Assembly (NCBI RefSeq): GCF_000237325.1
Contig: NC_017543.1
Location: 186,001 to 250,000, forward strand
Reading direction: 5' to 3'
Length of the DNA: 64,000 nucleotides
From: Paenibacillus polymyxa M1
GTDB lineage: Bacteria; Bacillota; Bacilli; Paenibacillales; Paenibacillaceae
Shown: positions 62,338 through 64,000 of the stretch, one piece after another
How positions within the stretch are numbered: the stretch's first letter is position 1
Layout: each line of letters starts with the position of its first letter
Translations under genes and position numbers: made by a program
The notes under the pieces: model-generated
What the model was told of the DNA's origin: nothing
The model's database searches: none
The model's input: only the letters and a program-made list of their open reading frames with translations

Positions 62338-62703
62338 ATGTCTAAACAAAATGAACAATCAAAGAAACTAGAATTATTGAACAAAGTTATTGATCAGTAC
62401 ACTAATGCAAAAAAAGTTCAGTATTCCCCGGAAGGGCTAGAATCATGTGATTTCTTAACACTGTTTTATACTATACTTGGAATAGAAGAGACGGACATGG
62501 GAAAAATTGAACAAAACATAGTAAATGTTGTTTTCTCGCCAAAAAATCATATAGAGTCTAAAATATCTATCTTACTTAACGAAGCAGGCTTTACTCCGAT
62601 GGAGTTGGCCCGGCTTGAATCATTTTCCTACTTAAATGATCAAATAAGTATCATGCGCGATTTACAGCGAATGAAGAAAAAAGTTTCAGTTTTGGTAGCA
62701 TAG
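62338..62703 (+). CDS. hypothetical protein, 121 aa, leader-controlled
   Basis: ATG 62338 has AGAGGAG about 9 bases upstream. Lysine-rich N-terminus (MSKQNEQSKKLELLNKVIDQ), then helices throughout (FLTLFYTILGIEETDMGKIE; LNEAGFTPMELARLESFSYL; RDLQRMKKKVSVLV). Soluble, probably helical bundle. Unrecognised. It is the only intact gene of its leader unit. Confidence 0.55.
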   Translation: MSKQNEQSKKLELLNKVIDQYTNAKKVQYSPEGLESCDFLTLFYTILGIEETDMGKIEQNIVNVVFSPKNHIESKISILLNEAGFTPMELARLESFSYLNDQISIMRDLQRMKKKVSVLVA

Positions 62704-62886
62704 GAAGTACTTTAAAATTTAGTATATGTTCGATCAGGAAAGTAGGATTGCATAAACAAAAAAGTCGGAATTATGAATTTAAAGGGTGAAATTCACGCAA
62801 ATTTATAGTGTTACAATACAAAACCTTCTTGAACTTTGAAGGTGAAGAAAAGACTGATATTGCGAAACAAGAATAGGAGACTTAGT

Positions 62887-63336
62887 ATGAACACGAAATA
62901 TTCAAAAATTAGGTTTTTGGCGAGTAATACGATTGAAAAAGCAGTTAACCAACTATTGGACTTCAAGGTTAAAGGAATGCTGGTCTGCGGTGATTTTAAC
63001 GGCACTACTCTGTACTCGGATACAGTTACGATGGACGGAGCGTATAAAGCAATCACTGGAAAAACTAAATCCGAATTCGAGGACTTTCAACGAAAAGAAA
63101 TCGAGGAAAGCAAAAGGCAGAGAAATTCTCGATGAGGATAAATGGGAATATTGGGATAGAATTATCCAATTAGGTTGGGTGATCTGTTTCAGGGAATGGA
63201 ACTTGGGTGCTGTTTAGAGATTGCAAAGATACTAAATAACAAGGGAAGCCTTGACGATGCGAAAAAGGAAATTGAGAGTCAAGCTCATTCGGGAATGTCC
63301 TTCGGATTGGTCTGCTCCATGCGAAGAATTCGTTAA
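62887..63336 (+). pseudogene. frameshifted gene of a phage/plasmid small-protein family
   Basis: ATG 62887 has AGGAG about 9 bases upstream. The first 80 residues read normally (MNTKYSKIRFLASNTIEKAV; FNGTTLYSDTVTMDGAYKAI; SEFEDFQRKEIEESKRQ) and stop at 63135. The expected continuation is found in the +1 frame (REILDEDKWEYWDRIIQLG) and then in a third frame (GDLFQGMELGCCLEIAKIL; DDAKKEIESQAHSGMSFGLV) to 63336. Two indels therefore broke a protein of about 150 residues. The truncated 82-residue product could still be made. Confidence 0.6.
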
Positions 63337-63451
63337 CTACGTGAGATAAGTGTGACGCACTACAAAGATTAACCACACTTACAGACATTTTTGAGATGGA
63401 TTATTTTTAGTGGCTAATTCCACTATTTTCACCTCGAAAGTTAAATACCCA

Positions 63452-63479
63452 AAAGTCGGAGGAATATCCGGCTTTTTTG
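63452..63479 (+). terminator. intrinsic terminator
   Basis: AAGTCGGA pairs with TCCGGCTT, then TTTTTGTATTT. Confidence 0.75.
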
Positions 63480-63852
63480 TATTTAATAAAAACTGATATA
63501 TTAGTAATTATATATGGAAACATCTGCGAGAAACGTGAAAAGTTATTATACCTTTTAATTTATGTACAAACATGATACTATAGTCGTACATACAAGGTAA
63601 ATTATGGATTAATATGGTCGTTCTAAAGACCTATATACCACTAAGTATATTCCCAGTAAAATGATGTATTCCTCTAGTAACTTATTTGTTTATTGGTGAC
63701 CTCTGCGTTTTGCTAAAACATGGAACATAATCATAAATGGGGATTTACAGGTGAAAATACCTAACGTTTTATTGTGATTACATTTCACATCAAATTCAAA
63801 CTCTATGTTATAATACACGTGCGATGTACGACGCCGGGGAGGATAAAACAGA
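63480..63852 (+). promoter_or_regulatory. intergenic region with -10 element for the last gene
   Basis: TATAAT (63809-63814) preceded by TTCACA at about 19 bases; GGGGAGG is at 63836-63842. Short hairpin-forming pieces (GGTGAAAATACC, CGTTTTGCTAAAACA) occur between 63700 and 63770. No ANGC hairpin or terminator before the gene. Confidence 0.45.
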
Positions 63853-64000
63853 GTGATAAGGAAATACAGTAAAGTACAATGGGCCTCTTTAATGGGTGAG
63901 GAACAAAATAAGTTTTTATTTCATTTTCAGTTTTCTCTACATAAAAAAATGGATCATTCGTTACTACTTGATGAGTTTTTAAAACGCCTACAGGGGATTA
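63853..64000 (+). CDS. start of a hypothetical gene cut by the window edge
   Basis: GTG 63853 follows GGGGAGG by about 10 bases. The visible 49 residues (MIRKYSKVQWASLMGEEQNK; FLFHFQFSLHKKMDHSLLLD) are soluble and continue open to the last base. Family not recognised from this part. Confidence 0.5.
   Translation, partial: MIRKYSKVQWASLMGEEQNKFLFHFQFSLHKKMDHSLLLDEFLKRLQGI

Noticed and set aside
1..64000. tRNA, rRNA, ParA/ParB and complete type IV secretion genes
   Set aside because: Looked for while reading both strands; no convincing cloverleaf, rRNA segment, Walker-type partition ATPase or VirB4/VirB6-like protein was found in the window.

Overview
The window looks like part of a large plasmid (or plasmid-like element) from a low-GC Gram-positive bacterium. 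The best guess is Bacillales, probably Paenibacillus or a relative: AGGAGG ribosome sites with many TTG starts, sigma-A promoters, a surface protein with SLH anchors, and BdbD-like, TnpB and Ycf46-type proteins. No rRNA, tRNA or housekeeping gene was seen. The plasmid assignment rests on two iteron origins with initiator-like genes, plus DNA-transfer and DNA-metabolism genes.

Layout. 0-4.7 kb: the 3' end of a RES-domain gene, small unknown genes and a zone of frameshifted relics. 4.7-7.8 kb: a 1040-residue SLH/fibronectin surface protein. 8.4-16.4 kb: unknown genes, each behind its own promoter and leader, ending in an operon with a methyltransferase-fold protein and a PP-loop ATPase. 16.7-20 kb: two related secreted proteins, then an IS3-type relic and a truncated AraC regulator. 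20.9-25.1 kb: replicon A (minus strand), with ten iterons between two replication-type genes. 26-31.2 kb: a DsbA-like protein and an operon of AAA ATPase, DUF1257-like, DUF2997-like, radical SAM and two membrane proteins. 31.2-40.4 kb: more leader-controlled unknown genes and a C5 cytosine methyltransferase. 40.5-45 kb: replicon B (plus strand), built like replicon A. 45-49.5 kb: relics, a VirB11/CpaF-like protein with a degenerate P-loop, and a TnpB element. 50-55.4 kb: a VirD4-type coupling protein, an S1-domain protein and a replication-relaxation-like protein. 56-64 kb: CHC2/TOPRIM primase-like protein, SSB, a zinc-ribbon protein, a TGT/DpdA-like protein and small unknown genes.

The most striking signal is regulatory. 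At least ten intergenic regions carry the same leader: a sigma-A promoter; about 25 bases after the -10, a 24-25 nt double hairpin whose tetraloop is always ANGC closed by a C-G pair; an AT-rich linker; and a long intrinsic terminator placed before the gene it leads into. Outer stems vary with compensating changes, which points to conserved RNA. Seven leaders carry CACAACCCA (one a variant) between the terminator and the ribosome site. A second class, with a GRAGCACC-type terminator and no ANGC hairpin, precedes five other genes, including the coupling-protein and S1 genes. This suggests a plasmid-wide attenuation or antitermination regulon that I cannot match to a known family.
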